Origin: a bacterium
GTDB lineage: Bacteria > Bacillota > Bacilli > Lactobacillales > Streptococcaceae
Direction of reading: 5' to 3'
Assembly: GCA_905221105.1 (NCBI GenBank)
Contig: CAJNBW010000008.1
Location: 1 to 64,000 of the forward strand
Length of the DNA: 64,000 nucleotides
Positions 41,659 through 51,130 of this stretch are shown here, piece after piece. A program made the translations under genes and the position numbers. Below the pieces are notes generated by a model that was not told the DNA's origin, made no database searches, and was given only the letters and a program-made list of their open reading frames with translations. How positions within the stretch are numbered: position 1 is the stretch's first letter; each line of letters begins with the position of its first letter.

Positions 41659-41705
41659 CATGTTTTACCGTGACAATCACTATTAAAAAATTATATCAAA
41701 ATAGC

Positions 41706-41734
41706 TTGAAAATATTGGAAAAGTATGGTAAAAT
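41706..41734 (+). promoter_or_regulatory. rpsB promoter
   Basis: TTGAAA (41706-41711), 17-bp spacer, TAAAAT (41729-41734). It implies a leader of about 110 nt before rpsB. Confidence 0.8.
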
Positions 41735-41741
41735 GAAACTT

Positions 41742-41850
41742 GTCGTGTGAACGATAATACTCATTCTTGATGAATTGTGAGACAGTTGCCCTTGGGTCGT
41801 TTTGCGAGTTGAAGTCAAGAAGAGGAAAAAAACAAAAAGGAGAAATACTC
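41742..41850 (+). promoter_or_regulatory. Long rpsB leader, possible autoregulatory RNA
   Basis: About 110 nt of transcribed leader precede the rpsB ribosome site (AAAGGAG). It contains several short complementary stretches, but I could not assign it to a named ribosomal-protein leader. Autoregulation by S2 is known in other bacteria; here it is inference. Confidence 0.4.
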
Positions 41851-42630
41851 ATGGCAGTAATTTCAATGAAACAACTTCTTGAGGCTGGTGTACACTTTGG
41901 TCACCAAACTCGTCGCTGGAACCCTAAGATGGCTAAGTACATCTTTACTGAACGTAACGGAATCCACGTTATCGACTTGCAACAAACTGTAAAATACGCT
42001 GACCAAGCATACGACTTCATGCGTGATGCAGCAGCTAACGATGCAGTTGTATTGTTCGTTGGTACTAAAAAACAAGCGGCTGATGCAGTTGCTGAAGAAG
42101 CAGTACGTTCAGGTCAATACTTCATCAACCACCGTTGGTTGGGTGGAACTCTTACAAACTGGGGAACAATCCAAAAACGTATCGCTCGTTTGAAAGAAAT
42201 CAAACGTATGGAAGAAGATGGAACTTTCGAAGTTCTTCCTAAGAAAGAAGTTGCACTTCTTAACAAACAACGTGCACGTCTTGAAAAATTCTTGGGTGGT
42301 ATCGAAGATATGCCTCGTATTCCAGATGTGATGTACGTAGTTGACCCACATAAAGAGCAAATCGCTGTTAAAGAAGCTAAAAAATTGGGAATCCCAGTTG
42401 TAGCGATGGTTGACACAAACACTGATCCAGATGATATCGATGTAATCATCCCAGCTAACGATGACGCTATCCGCGCTGTTAAATTGATTACAGCTAAATT
42501 GGCTGACGCTATCATCGAAGGACGTCAAGGTGAAGATGCAGCAGCGGTTGAAGCAGAATTTGCAGCTTCAGAAACTCAAGCAGATTCAATTGAAGAAATC
42601 GTTGAAGTTGTAGAAGGCGACAACGCTTAA
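41851..42630 (+). CDS. rpsB: 30S ribosomal protein S2
   Basis: The 259-residue protein begins [20 protein letters not shown], the canonical S2 N-terminus. The start at 41851 follows AAAGGAG; the frame is open further upstream, but that part is leader RNA. Strong codon bias (GTT, CGT, AAC, CTT) marks high expression. It is followed by an internal terminator/attenuator and tsf. Confidence 0.98.
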   Translation: MAVISMKQLLEAGVHFGHQTRRWNPKMAKYIFTERNGIHVIDLQQTVKYADQAYDFMRDAAANDAVVLFVGTKKQAADAVAEEAVRSGQYFINHRWLGGTLTNWGTIQKRIARLKEIKRMEEDGTFEVLPKKEVALLNKQRARLEKFLGGIEDMPRIPDVMYVVDPHKEQIAVKEAKKLGIPVVAMVDTNTDPDDIDVIIPANDDAIRAVKLITAKLADAIIEGRQGEDAAAVEAEFAASETQADSIEEIVEVVEGDNA

Positions 42631-42651
42631 TTCATATAAATAGTAATTACC

Positions 42652-42687
42652 TAGGAGGGCGGGGCTTAGCCCGGCTCTCCTATTTTT
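42652..42687 (+). terminator. Strong hairpin between rpsB and tsf
   Basis: A 14-bp GC-rich stem (42652-42682) with one G-G mismatch and a TTA loop is followed by TTTTT. It must act as an attenuator, because no separate tsf promoter is visible in the 20 bp left before the tsf ribosome site. Confidence 0.9.
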
Positions 42688-42708
42688 AAAAAATATAGGA
42701 GAATCAAA

Positions 42709-43749
42709 ATGGCAGAAATTACAGCTAAACTTGTAAAAGAGTTGCGTGAAAAATCTGGTGCCGGTGTTATGGACGCTAAAAAAGCGCTTGTAGAAACAGA
42801 CGGTGACATCGAAAAAGCGATTGAATTGCTTCGTGAAAAAGGTATGGCTAAGGCAGCTAAGAAAGCTGACCGTGTTGCTGCAGAAGGTTTGACTGGTGTT
42901 TATGTTAACGGTAATGTTGCAGCAGTTATTGAAGTAAACGCTGAAACTGACTTCGTTGCGAAAAACGCTCAATTCGTTGAATTGGTAAATACTACAGCTA
43001 AAGTTATTGCTGAAGGAAAACCTGCTAATAATGAAGAAGCTCTTGCTTTGACAATGCCTTCAGGTGAAACTCTTGAAGCTGCATACGTATCTGCAACAGC
43101 AACTATCGGAGAAAAAATCTCATTCCGTCGCTTTGCATTGATTGAAAAAACAGACGCACAACACTTTGGAGCTTACCAACATAACGGTGGACGTATCGGT
43201 GTTATTTCAGTTGTTGAAGGTGGAGACGAAGCACTTGCTAAGCAATTGTCAATGCACATCGCAGCGATGAAACCAACAGTTCTTTCTTACAAAGAATTGG
43301 ATGAGCAATTCGTTAAAGATGAGTTGGCACAATTGAACCACGTTATCGACCAAGACAACGAAAGCCGTGCAATGGTTAACAAACCAGCTCTTCCACACTT
43401 GAAGTATGGATCAAAAGCTCAATTGACTGATGAAGTGATTGCTCAAGCTGAAGCTGATATTAAAGCTGAATTGGCTGCAGAAGGTAAACCAGAAAAAATC
43501 TGGGACAAAATCATCCCAGGTAAAATGGATCGCTTCATGCTTGACAACACTAAAGTTGACCAAGCTTACACACTTCTTGCACAAGTTTACATCATGGATG
43601 ACAGCAAGACAGTTGAAGCATACCTTGAATCAGTTAACGCTTCAGTAGTTGAGTTCGCTCGCTTTGAAGTTGGTGAAGGTATCGAGAAAGCTGCAAACGA
43701 CTTTGAAGCTGAAGTTGCAGCTACAATGGCAGCAGCCTTGAATAACTAA
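42709..43749 (+). CDS. tsf: Translation elongation factor Ts
   Basis: EF-Ts exchanges GDP for GTP on EF-Tu. The 346-residue protein has the N-terminal UBA-like domain ([20 protein letters not shown]), the TDFVAKN signature and the dimerisation domain. TAGGAGA precedes the ATG. Streptococcal EF-Ts proteins have this extended length. Confidence 0.98.
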   Translation: MAEITAKLVKELREKSGAGVMDAKKALVETDGDIEKAIELLREKGMAKAAKKADRVAAEGLTGVYVNGNVAAVIEVNAETDFVAKNAQFVELVNTTAKVIAEGKPANNEEALALTMPSGETLEAAYVSATATIGEKISFRRFALIEKTDAQHFGAYQHNGGRIGVISVVEGGDEALAKQLSMHIAAMKPTVLSYKELDEQFVKDELAQLNHVIDQDNESRAMVNKPALPHLKYGSKAQLTDEVIAQAEADIKAELAAEGKPEKIWDKIIPGKMDRFMLDNTKVDQAYTLLAQVYIMDDSKTVEAYLESVNASVVEFARFEVGEGIEKAANDFEAEVAATMAAALNN

Positions 43750-43753
43750 TAAT

Positions 43754-43782
43754 AAAAAGGAAGCAAATTTGCTTCCTTTTTT
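43754..43782 (+). terminator. Terminator of tsf
   Basis: Perfect palindrome AAAAAGGAAGCAAA / TTTGCTTCCTTTTT. Confidence 0.93.
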
Positions 43783-43845
43783 GTATAGGGATTAGATTTC
43801 TCCTGAAATTGTTTTTTACCTAGCATCACTCAATTAGAAATAGTT

Positions 43846-43999
43846 AATACTCTTCGAAAATCTCTTCAAACCACGTCAGCGTCGCCTTACCGTATATATG
43901 TGACAGACTTCGTCAGTCTTATCTACAACCTCAAAACAGTGTTTTGAGCAGCCTGCGGCTAGATTCCTAGTTTGCTCTTTGATTTTCATTGAGTATAAA
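43846..43999. repeat. BOX repeat element (boxA-boxB-boxC, single boxB)
   Basis: The sequence starts with ATACTCTTCGAAAATCTC (boxA), contains the inverted AACCTCAAAACAGTGTTTTG (boxB) and ends with TTGATTTTCATTGAGTATA (boxC), all characteristic of the pneumococcal BOX. Only one boxB unit is present. It fills the gap between tsf and the convergent cysK. Confidence 0.95.
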
Positions 44000-44000
44000 A

Positions 44001-44023
44001 CAAAAAGCCCTATAATAAGGGCC
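44001..44023 (-). terminator. Terminator of cysK
   Basis: Minus-strand stem GGCCC / GGGCT with an 8-base loop, followed by TTTTTG. Confidence 0.7.
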
Positions 44024-44039
44024 AATTGTATTTAGGAGA

Positions 44040-44966
44040 CTAAACTTCAAATTCATAGAGTGTTGTAGATAGATAACGTTCACCGTTATCTGGTGCTAGA
44101 GCAAGGACTTTCTTACCTGTACCTAATTTTTTGGCAACCTCGATGGCTCCGTAGATAGCTGCAGCTGAAGAAATCCCTACAAGGAAGCCTTCTTTTCCGC
44201 CAATTTCACGGCCGAGTGCGAGAGCGTTGTCTGATGTTACACGAACGATACCATCATAAGCCTTTGTATCCAGTGTATCAGGAATAAATCCAGCTGAGAT
44301 ACCTTGAATTTTGTGAGGACCAGGTTTTTCACCAGATAGAATAGCAGATTCATCTGCTTCCACTGCATAAACTTTAATACCTGAATTTGCTGTTTTGAGT
44401 GCATGAGAAACACCAGAAATTGTTCCACCGGTACCAACTCCAGCAACAAAGGCATCTAATCCATCTTTACCGAAAGTAGCTAGTATCTCAGCTCCTGTTG
44501 TTCTTTCGTGTACTTCTGGATTAGCTGGATTGTCAAATTGAAGAGGAAGAAAACCATCGCGTTCAGCAGCGATTTCTTGTGCTTTAGCAATAGCACCTTT
44601 CATTCCCTCACTACCAGGAGTTAGGACGAGTTCAGCACCATAGGCTTGGATAATCTTACGTCGTTCTACACTCATAGTTTCAGGCATAACGATGACAACT
44701 TTATACCCTTTAGCAGCACCTACCCATGACAGTCCAATACCAGTGTTTCCACTTGTTGCTTCAACAATGGTAGCACCCGGTTTTAGAATACCGTCTTGTT
44801 CAGCTTTTTCAATCATGCTAAGAGCAATACGGTCTTTTACAGAAGAACCAGGGTTAAATGCTTCAAGTTTTACATAGACGTCCGCAGCATCTTCTGGCAC
44901 AATGTTGTTGAGCTTAACAATCGGTGTTTGTCCGATTAGTTCAGTAATGTTGTTATAAATAGACAT
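44040..44966 (-). CDS. cysK: Cysteine synthase (O-acetylserine sulfhydrylase)
   Basis: A PLP enzyme joining O-acetylserine and sulfide to give cysteine. The 308-residue protein has the PLP lysine in SSVKDR (Lys44), the substrate loop TSGNTG and the PLP-phosphate loop GTGGT. Some pneumococcal annotations call it CysM. A promoter TTTACA (45019-45024), 17 bp, TATACT (44996-45001) lies upstream. A ribosome site GAGG precedes the start. Confidence 0.96.
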   Translation of the reverse strand: MSIYNNITELIGQTPIVKLNNIVPEDAADVYVKLEAFNPGSSVKDRIALSMIEKAEQDGILKPGATIVEATSGNTGIGLSWVGAAKGYKVVIVMPETMSVERRKIIQAYGAELVLTPGSEGMKGAIAKAQEIAAERDGFLPLQFDNPANPEVHERTTGAEILATFGKDGLDAFVAGVGTGGTISGVSHALKTANSGIKVYAVEADESAILSGEKPGPHKIQGISAGFIPDTLDTKAYDGIVRVTSDNALALGREIGGKEGFLVGISSAAAIYGAIEVAKKLGTGKKVLALAPDNGERYLSTTLYEFEV

Positions 44967-45030
44967 ATGAATACCTCTTTGTATAAGATATCTCTAGTAT
45001 AACGCTATCTATACCATTTGTAAAATATAG

Positions 45031-45059
45031 AAATCCTATCGAAGCGATAGGATTTTTTT
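45031..45059 (+). terminator. Hairpin with plus-strand T-run upstream of cysK
   Basis: AAATCCTATCG / CGATAGGATTT followed by a T-run on the plus strand. No plus-strand gene precedes it; it may stop minus-strand yigZ transcripts weakly or antisense transcription into the cysK promoter. The remainder of 45060-45251 shows only a start-less reading frame. Confidence 0.7.
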
Positions 45060-45251
45060 ATATCATAGATCAAAGCCATTAATTTTCAAGTGATTGTGAT
45101 AAGCTAATTCTAGTAAATAGGTGTAAAGGAGAACGCTATCCGTTTTCTTTTTGAATTACTTCATTTTCTAGTAGGTCTTGGCAAGTATCTTTTTATGTTG
45201 CTAATTAAAGTAGCGGTGAGAATGTCAGTGAAACACTGTATTATCTATTAT

Positions 45252-45887
45252 TTACACTAAGTTTACAGGAACTTCAACTTCTCGTAAACCTTGATCAGTT
45301 AAAGTGACCTTTCCATTAAAAAACTCTACAAGTGCAGCTTTAATAGTCTCTTTTTCTTCTTTATCAACATAAATCATCGTATCGACTTGATCTGTAAAAT
45401 TTGTATCTAGCTCCATGAGATTATGTTCTTTAAGGAAGTTATTGTACTCTTGGTACTGAGCGTAGGACATTTGAATAGAAATTCCAGCTTGTTCCTTTAT
45501 TTCAACAATGCCAATTTCTTTGACAGCTAAGGCAACACTGCCAGCGTAAGCACGAATCAGTCCTCCAGCGCCTAATTTAATACCACCAAAGTAACGTGTC
45601 ACGATTACACAGACATTGGTGAGATTGTGATTTTCTAGTACCCCAAGCATGGGAACGCCAGCAGTACCACTGGGCTCACCATCATCACTTGTACGTTTGA
45701 TTTCACTACGTTCCCCAATAATGAAGGCAGAGCAGTTATGCGTCGCTTTGTAGTGTTCTTTTTTGATGGTGGTGATGAATTCACGAGCCTCTTCTTCGCT
45801 ATAAACACGCTTGGCATGACAGATAAAGCGTGATTTTTTGATTTCTTCTTGGACTTGACCGTCCTCTTTAATTGTTCTAAATTCCAT
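45252..45887 (-). CDS. yigZ: YigZ/UPF0029 (IMPACT) family protein
   Basis: The 211-residue protein has the IMPACT N-terminal domain (residues 1-125; FICHAKRVYSEEEA, DDGEPSGTAG, RYFGGIKLGAGGL) and the C-terminal DUF1949 ferredoxin-like domain. Structural similarity to EF-G domain IV suggests nucleic acid or ribosome binding; the role in streptococci is unknown. It is divergent from comFA and shares a 56-bp gap with it. Confidence 0.93.
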   Translation of the reverse strand: MEFRTIKEDGQVQEEIKKSRFICHAKRVYSEEEAREFITTIKKEHYKATHNCSAFIIGERSEIKRTSDDGEPSGTAGVPMLGVLENHNLTNVCVIVTRYFGGIKLGAGGLIRAYAGSVALAVKEIGIVEIKEQAGISIQMSYAQYQEYNNFLKEHNLMELDTNFTDQVDTMIYVDKEEKETIKAALVEFFNGKVTLTDQGLREVEVPVNLV

Positions 45888-45928
45888 GATTTAATTGTAC
45901 TAAAAAATCATCTAAAGCGCTAGGTTTT

Positions 45929-45936
45929 TACGAATA
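45929..45936 (+). promoter_or_regulatory. cin-box (SigX promoter) of comFA
   Basis: TACGAATA, the perfect SigX -10 element, preceded by a T-run. It ends 7 bp before the comFA ATG. Confidence 0.93.
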
Positions 45937-45943
45937 AAGAAGT

Positions 45944-47242
45944 ATGAAAGTAAATCCAAATTATCTCGGTCGTTTGTTTACGGAGAATGAATTAACAGAA
46001 GAGGAACGTCAGTTGGCGGAGAAACTTCCAGCAATGAGAAAGGAAAAGGGGAAACTTGTCTGTCAACGTTGTAATAGTATTATTCTAGAGGAATGGTATT
46101 TGCCCGTCGGTGCTTACTATTGTCGAGAGTGCTTGTTGATGAAGCGAGTCAGGAGTGACCAAGCTTTATACTATTTTCCACAGGAGGATTTTCCGAAGCA
46201 AGATGTTCTTAAATGGCGTGGTCAATTAACTCCTTTTCAAGAGAAGGTATCAGAGGGACTGATTCAAGCAGTAGACAAACACGAGCCAACTTTAGTTCAT
46301 GCGGTGACAGGGGCTGGAAAGACAGAAATGATTTATCAAGTTGTGGCTAAGGTGATCAATGCGGGTGGTGCAGTGTGTTTGGCCAGTCCTCGAATAGATG
46401 TATGCTTGGAATTGTATAAGCGCCTGCAAGATGATTTTGCTTGTAAGATATCCTTGCTACACGGAGAATCAGAACCGTACTTCCGAACCCCATTAGTTGT
46501 TGCGACAACCCATCAGTTATTGAAGTTTTATCAAGCTTTTGATTTACTGATAGTGGATGAAGTTGACGCCTTTCCTTATGTTGATAATCCCACGCTTTAC
46601 CACGCTGTCAAGAATAGTGTAAAGGAGAATGGGCTGAGAATCTTTTTAACAGCGACTTCGACAGATGAATTAGATAGGAAAGTCCGTTTAGGAGAATTAA
46701 AAAGACTGAGCTTGCCTAGACGATTCCATGGGAATCCTTTGATTATTCCTAAACCAGTTTGGTTATCGGATTTTAATCGCTATTTGGATAAGAATCGTTT
46801 GTCACCAAAGTTAAAGTTTTATATTGAGAAACAGAGAAAGACAGCTTATCCGTTGCTCATTTTTGCATCAGAAATTAAAAAAGGGGAGCAGCTAAAAGAA
46901 ATCTTACAGGAGCAATTCCCAAATGAGAAAATTGGTTTTGTGTCTTCCGTAACAGAAGATCGATTAGAGCAAGTACAAGCTTTTCGAGATGGAGAACTGA
47001 CAATACTTATTAGTACGACAATATTGGAACGTGGAGTTACCTTCCCTTTCGTGGATGTTTTCGTAGTGGAAGCCAACCATCGTCTGTTTACCAAGTCTAG
47101 TTTGATTCAGATTGGTGGACGAGTTGGACGAAGCATGGATAGACCGACAGGAGATTTGCTTTTCTTTCATGACGGGTTAAATACTTCAATCAAGAAGGCA
47201 ATTAAGGAAATTCAGCAGATGAATAAGGAGGCAGGCTTATGA
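45944..47242 (+). CDS. comFA: Competence helicase ComFA
   Basis: ComFA is a DEAD-box-like ATPase that powers inward transport of transforming single-stranded DNA. The 432-residue protein has a four-cysteine zinc site (CQRC ... CREC, about 39-66), Walker A VTGAGKTE (about 121-128), DEVD box and a C-terminal helicase domain with QIGGRVGRS. Next in-frame ATG is at residue 30, so the assigned start is firm. Only 7 bp separate the cin-box from the ATG. It overlaps comFC by 4 bp. Confidence 0.97.
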   Translation: MKVNPNYLGRLFTENELTEEERQLAEKLPAMRKEKGKLVCQRCNSIILEEWYLPVGAYYCRECLLMKRVRSDQALYYFPQEDFPKQDVLKWRGQLTPFQEKVSEGLIQAVDKHEPTLVHAVTGAGKTEMIYQVVAKVINAGGAVCLASPRIDVCLELYKRLQDDFACKISLLHGESEPYFRTPLVVATTHQLLKFYQAFDLLIVDEVDAFPYVDNPTLYHAVKNSVKENGLRIFLTATSTDELDRKVRLGELKRLSLPRRFHGNPLIIPKPVWLSDFNRYLDKNRLSPKLKFYIEKQRKTAYPLLIFASEIKKGEQLKEILQEQFPNEKIGFVSSVTEDRLEQVQAFRDGELTILISTTILERGVTFPFVDVFVVEANHRLFTKSSLIQIGGRVGRSMDRPTGDLLFFHDGLNTSIKKAIKEIQQMNKEAGL

Positions 47243-47901
47243 AGTGTTTGTTATGTGGGCAGACTATGAAGACTGTTTTAACTTTTAGTAGTCTCTTACT
47301 TCTGAAGAATGATGAGTCTTGTCTTTGTTCAGACTGTGATTCTACTTTTGAGAGAATTGGAGAAAAGAACTGTCCAAATTGTATGAAAACAGGCTTGTCA
47401 AAAAAGTGTCAAGATTGTCAATTTTGGTGTAAAGAGGGAATTGAGGTCTCCCATAGAGCGATTTTTACTTACAATCAAGCTATGAAAGATTTTTTTAGTC
47501 GGTATAAGTTTGATGGGGACTTCCTTTTAAGAAAAGTTTTCGCTTCATTTTTAAGTGAGGAGTTGAAAAAGTACAAAGACTATCAATTTGTAGTCATTCC
47601 CCTAAGTCCTGAAAGATTGCTTGATAGAGGATTTAATCAGGTTGAAGGTTTAGTTGAAGCAGCAGGGTTCTCTTTTCAAGACTTACTAGAGAAAAGAGAA
47701 GAGAGAGCTAGTTCTTCTAAAAGTCGCTCAGAACGTCTGGCGACAGAACTTCCGTTCTTTATTAAAAGTGGAGTCAGCATTCCTAAGAAAATCCTACTTA
47801 TAGATGATATTTATACGACTGGAACAACTATAAATCGTGTGAAGAAACTGCTGGAGGAAGCTGGTGCTGAGGATGTAAAAACTTTTTCCCTTGTAAGATG
47901 A
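47239..47901 (+). CDS. comFC: Competence protein ComFC
   Basis: ComFC is a phosphoribosyltransferase-like partner of ComFA in DNA uptake. The 220-residue protein has an N-terminal zinc-binding Cys cluster (CLLC ... CSDC ... CPNC ... CQDC) and a PRPP-binding motif ILLIDDIYTTGTT. Second gene of the late competence operon. Confidence 0.96.
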   Translation: MKCLLCGQTMKTVLTFSSLLLLKNDESCLCSDCDSTFERIGEKNCPNCMKTGLSKKCQDCQFWCKEGIEVSHRAIFTYNQAMKDFFSRYKFDGDFLLRKVFASFLSEELKKYKDYQFVVIPLSPERLLDRGFNQVEGLVEAAGFSFQDLLEKREERASSSKSRSERLATELPFFIKSGVSIPKKILLIDDIYTTGTTINRVKKLLEEAGAEDVKTFSLVR

Positions 47902-47910
47902 GGAAAAAAT

Positions 47911-47939
47911 TTGCAAAAATAAAATGAAAGCGTTATAAT
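47911..47939 (+). promoter_or_regulatory. hpf promoter with cre-like sequence
   Basis: TTGCAA (47911-47916), 17 bp, TATAAT (47934-47939). TGAAAGCGTTATAA (47925-47938) matches the CcpA consensus TGNAANCGNTNNCA except at one position and overlaps the -10. Confidence 0.6.
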
Positions 47940-47980
47940 GAAATCAGAAAAATAAAAATGTTTAGAAAGAAGGTACTCAT

Positions 47981-48529
47981 ATGATTAAATATAGTATCCG
48001 TGGTGAAAACCTAGAAGTAACAGAAGCAATTCGTGATTATGTAGTTTCTAAACTCGAAAAGATCGAAAAGTATTTTCAAGCTGAACAAGAGTTGGATGCT
48101 CGAGTTAACTTGAAGGTGTATCGTGAAAAAACTGCTAAAGTGGAAGTAACGATTCCGCTGGGCTCTATTACTCTTCGTGCAGAAGATGTGTCTCAAGATA
48201 TGTATGGTTCAATTGACCTTGTAACCGATAAAATTGAACGTCAGATTCGTAAAAATAAAACAAAAATCGAGCGTAAAAATAAAAATAAGGTGGCAACTAG
48301 TCAATTATTTACAGATGCTTTGGTAGAAGATCCAAATGTTGTCCAGTCTAGAGTTGTTCGTTCAAAACAAATTGATTTAAAACCAATGGATTTGGAAGAA
48401 GCTATTCTACAGATGGATTTGTTGGGACATGATTTCTTTATCTATGTGGATGTTGAAGATCAAACAACTAATGTGATTTATCGTCGTGAAGATGGCGAAA
48501 TTGGTCTGTTAGAAGTTAAAGAATCCTAA
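47981..48529 (+). CDS. hpf: Long ribosome hibernation-promoting factor
   Basis: The 182-residue protein has the HPF/RaiA domain (1-105, beta-alpha-beta, basic) and the C-terminal dimerisation domain (about 125-180; VVRSKQIDLKPMDLEEAILQM) that makes 100S ribosomes in Firmicutes. Its own promoter separates it from comFC, although readthrough could add competence induction. Confidence 0.96.
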   Translation: MIKYSIRGENLEVTEAIRDYVVSKLEKIEKYFQAEQELDARVNLKVYREKTAKVEVTIPLGSITLRAEDVSQDMYGSIDLVTDKIERQIRKNKTKIERKNKNKVATSQLFTDALVEDPNVVQSRVVRSKQIDLKPMDLEEAILQMDLLGHDFFIYVDVEDQTTNVIYRREDGEIGLLEVKES

Positions 48530-48639
48530 TTTCAATATGTGTAAAGGTAGGTTTACTGAATTGTAAACCTCCTTTTTCTTACAATGGATAGAATTATTGA
48601 TTGCACTTTTAAAAAGTCGCTTTTTGGTGGTTATTATGG

Positions 48640-48645
48640 TATAAT
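48640..48645 (+). promoter_or_regulatory. Extended -10 of the gdpP operon
   Basis: TGGTATAAT just upstream of the gdpP ribosome site; it lies inside the longer open frame and so fixes the start at 48665. Confidence 0.7.
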
Positions 48646-48664
48646 GGGTGCCAAGAGGTTTGGA

Positions 48665-50638
48665 ATGAAAAAATTTTATGTAAGTCCTATTTTCCCCTTA
48701 ATATTAGGAATAGTGGCGTTCGGAGTGCTATCTGTGCAACTTGTTTTTGTAACGAATACACTGGTAACGCTATTTCTTTTGCTACTTATTTTGGGTTCAT
48801 ATATTTTATTGTTCATCCATCAGAGAGACTACTACTCAAAGAGTGAAGTAGAACAAATCCAGTATGTAAACCACCAAGCTGAAGATAGTTTGACAACCTT
48901 GTTAGAACAGATGCCTGTCGGAGTTATTAAACTAGACTTATCGTCAGGTGAAGTTGAATGGTTCAATCCTTACGCTGAATTGATTTTGACTAATGAAGTG
49001 GGCGAGATTGATGTTGCATTAATTCAAACAATTATAAAGGCGTCTGTGGGGAATCCAGGTTCTTATGCCACCTTGGGTGAGACTCGCTATTCGGTTCATA
49101 TGGACAAGGTGTCTGGAGTTCTTTACTTCTTTGATGTGTCTGGAGAATACGAAGCGACTGTTGAGTTAGTGACAAGTCGACCTGTGATTGGGATCGTTTC
49201 CGTTGACAACTATGATGATTTAGAAGATGAAACATCGGAGTCTGATATTAGTCATATCAATAGTTTTGTAGCCAATTTTGTTTCAGAATTTGCTGGAAAA
49301 CATGCCATGTTCTCCCGTCGAGTGAGTATGGATCGTTTTTATCTATTTACGGACTACACGGTGCTTGAGGGCTTGATGAATGATAAATTTTCTGTTATTG
49401 ATGCTTTTAGAGAAGAGTCGAAACAGAGACAGTTGCCTTTGACCTTGAGTATGGGATTTTCTTATGGTGATGGAAATCATGATGAGATAGGGAAAGTTGC
49501 ATTGCTCAACTTAAACTTGGCTGAAGTGCGTGGTGGCGACCAGGTGGTTGTCAAGGAGAATGACGAAACGAAAAATCCCGTTTATTTTGGTGGTGGGTCT
49601 GCTGCGTCAATCAAACGTACAAGGACACGTACGCGTGCTATGATGACGGCTATTTCAGATAAGATTCGGAGTGTGGATCAGGTTTTTGTAGTTGGTCACA
49701 AAAACCTTGATATGGATGCTTTGGGTTCTGCTGTAGGTATGCAGTTGTTTGCCAGCAATGTGACTGAAAATAGCTATGCTCTTTATGATGAAGATCAAAT
49801 GTCACCAGATATTGAACGAGCTGTTTCATTCTTAGAAAAAGAAGGAGTTACGAAGTTGTTGTCTGTTAAGGAAGCAATGGGCTTGGTGACTAATCGGTCT
49901 TTGTTGATTCTTGTTGACCATTCAAAGACCGCCTTAACTTTATCAAAAGATTTTTATGATTTGTTTACACAGACCATCGTTATTGACCACCACAGAAGGG
50001 ACCAGGATTTTCCTGATAATGCAGTTATCACTTATATCGAAAGTGGTGCAAGCAGTGCTAGTGAGCTGGTAACGGAATTGATTCAGTTCCAGAATTCTAA
50101 GAAAAATCGTCTGAGTCGTATGCAAGCCAGTGTCTTGATGGCTGGTATGATGCTGGATACTAAAAATTTCACCTCACGAGTGACTAGTCGGACATTTGAT
50201 GTTGCTAGCTATCTCAGAACGAGAGGAAGTGATAGTATTGCTATCCAAGAAATCGCTGCGACAGATTTTGAAGAATATCGTGAGGTCAATGAACTGATTT
50301 TACAGGGGCGTAAATTAGGTTCAGATGTACTGATAGCAGAGGCTACGGACTCGAAATGCTATGATACAGTTGTTATTAGTAAGGCAGCAGATGCCCTATT
50401 AGCTATGTCAGGTATTGAAGCGAGTTTTGTTCTTGCGAAGAATACACAAGGATTTATCTCTATCTCAGCTCGTAGTCGTAGTAAACTGAATGTACAACGG
50501 ATTATGGAAGAGCTGGGAGGTGGAGGCCACTTTAATTTGGCTGCAGCTCAAATTAAGGATTTAACCTTGTCAGAAGCAGGTGAAAAACTGACAGAAATTG
50601 TATTAAATGAAATAAAGGAAAAGGAGAAAGAAGAATGA
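48665..50638 (+). CDS. gdpP: c-di-AMP phosphodiesterase GdpP (Pde1)
   Basis: GdpP hydrolyses c-di-AMP to pApA and affects potassium, osmotic and wall stress responses. The 657-residue product has two transmembrane helices (about 8-50), a PAS-like domain, a degenerate GGDEF domain (about 170-300) and DHH/DHHA1 phosphodiesterase domains with [10 protein letters not shown] (about 343-352) and DHH (441-443), GGGGH. Start chosen at 48665 behind AGAGG and downstream of the extended -10. It overlaps rplI by 4 bp. Confidence 0.95.
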   Translation: MKKFYVSPIFPLILGIVAFGVLSVQLVFVTNTLVTLFLLLLILGSYILLFIHQRDYYSKSEVEQIQYVNHQAEDSLTTLLEQMPVGVIKLDLSSGEVEWFNPYAELILTNEVGEIDVALIQTIIKASVGNPGSYATLGETRYSVHMDKVSGVLYFFDVSGEYEATVELVTSRPVIGIVSVDNYDDLEDETSESDISHINSFVANFVSEFAGKHAMFSRRVSMDRFYLFTDYTVLEGLMNDKFSVIDAFREESKQRQLPLTLSMGFSYGDGNHDEIGKVALLNLNLAEVRGGDQVVVKENDETKNPVYFGGGSAASIKRTRTRTRAMMTAISDKIRSVDQVFVVGHKNLDMDALGSAVGMQLFASNVTENSYALYDEDQMSPDIERAVSFLEKEGVTKLLSVKEAMGLVTNRSLLILVDHSKTALTLSKDFYDLFTQTIVIDHHRRDQDFPDNAVITYIESGASSASELVTELIQFQNSKKNRLSRMQASVLMAGMMLDTKNFTSRVTSRTFDVASYLRTRGSDSIAIQEIAATDFEEYREVNELILQGRKLGSDVLIAEATDSKCYDTVVISKAADALLAMSGIEASFVLAKNTQGFISISARSRSKLNVQRIMEELGGGGHFNLAAAQIKDLTLSEAGEKLTEIVLNEIKEKEKEE

Positions 50639-51087
50639 AAGTAATCTTTTTAGCAGATGTTAAAGGAAAAGGTAAAAAAGGCGAAATTAAGGAAGTACCA
50701 ACAGGGTATGCGCAAAACTTTCTTATCAAAAAGAATCTAGCCAAAGAAGCAACTGCTCAAGCGGTAGGTGAACTTCGTGGTAAACAAAAATCTGAAGAAA
50801 AAGCTCATGCTGAGATGATTGCAGAAGCAAAAGCAATTAAAGCCCAACTTGAAGCAGAAGAAACTGTTGTAGAATTTGTTGAAAAAGTTGGTCCAGATGG
50901 TCGTACTTTTGGATCTATTACCAATAAGAAAATTGCAGAAGAATTGCAAAAGCAATTTGGAATTAAGATTGATAAACGTCATATTCAAGTACAAGCTCCG
51001 ATTCGAGCAGTTGGTTTGATTGATGTGCCAGTGAAAATCTATCAAGATATCACAAGTGTAATCAATCTTCGTGTGAAAGAAGGATAA
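50635..51087 (+). CDS. rplI: 50S ribosomal protein L9
   Basis: The 150-residue protein starts with the L9 N-terminal domain [17 protein letters not shown], then a long connecting helix (about 41-75) and the C-terminal rRNA-binding domain. The order gdpP-rplI-dnaB is conserved in Firmicutes. Start overlaps the gdpP stop (ATGA). Confidence 0.98.
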   Translation: MKVIFLADVKGKGKKGEIKEVPTGYAQNFLIKKNLAKEATAQAVGELRGKQKSEEKAHAEMIAEAKAIKAQLEAEETVVEFVEKVGPDGRTFGSITNKKIAEELQKQFGIKIDKRHIQVQAPIRAVGLIDVPVKIYQDITSVINLRVKEG

Positions 51088-51130
51088 ATTGACACCTTCT
51101 TGACAAGATTATAAAAGGAAGGGAAGTCTG

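Noticed and set aside
42109..42972. Several minus-strand open frames over rpsB and tsf
   Set aside because: They result from strong codon bias of ribosomal genes; no ribosome sites or family resemblance.
51089..51115. Promoter between rplI and dnaB (TTGACA ... TATAAA)
   Set aside because: The spacer is only 15 bp and transcription would begin within the dnaB ribosome site; readthrough from gdpP-rplI is simpler.
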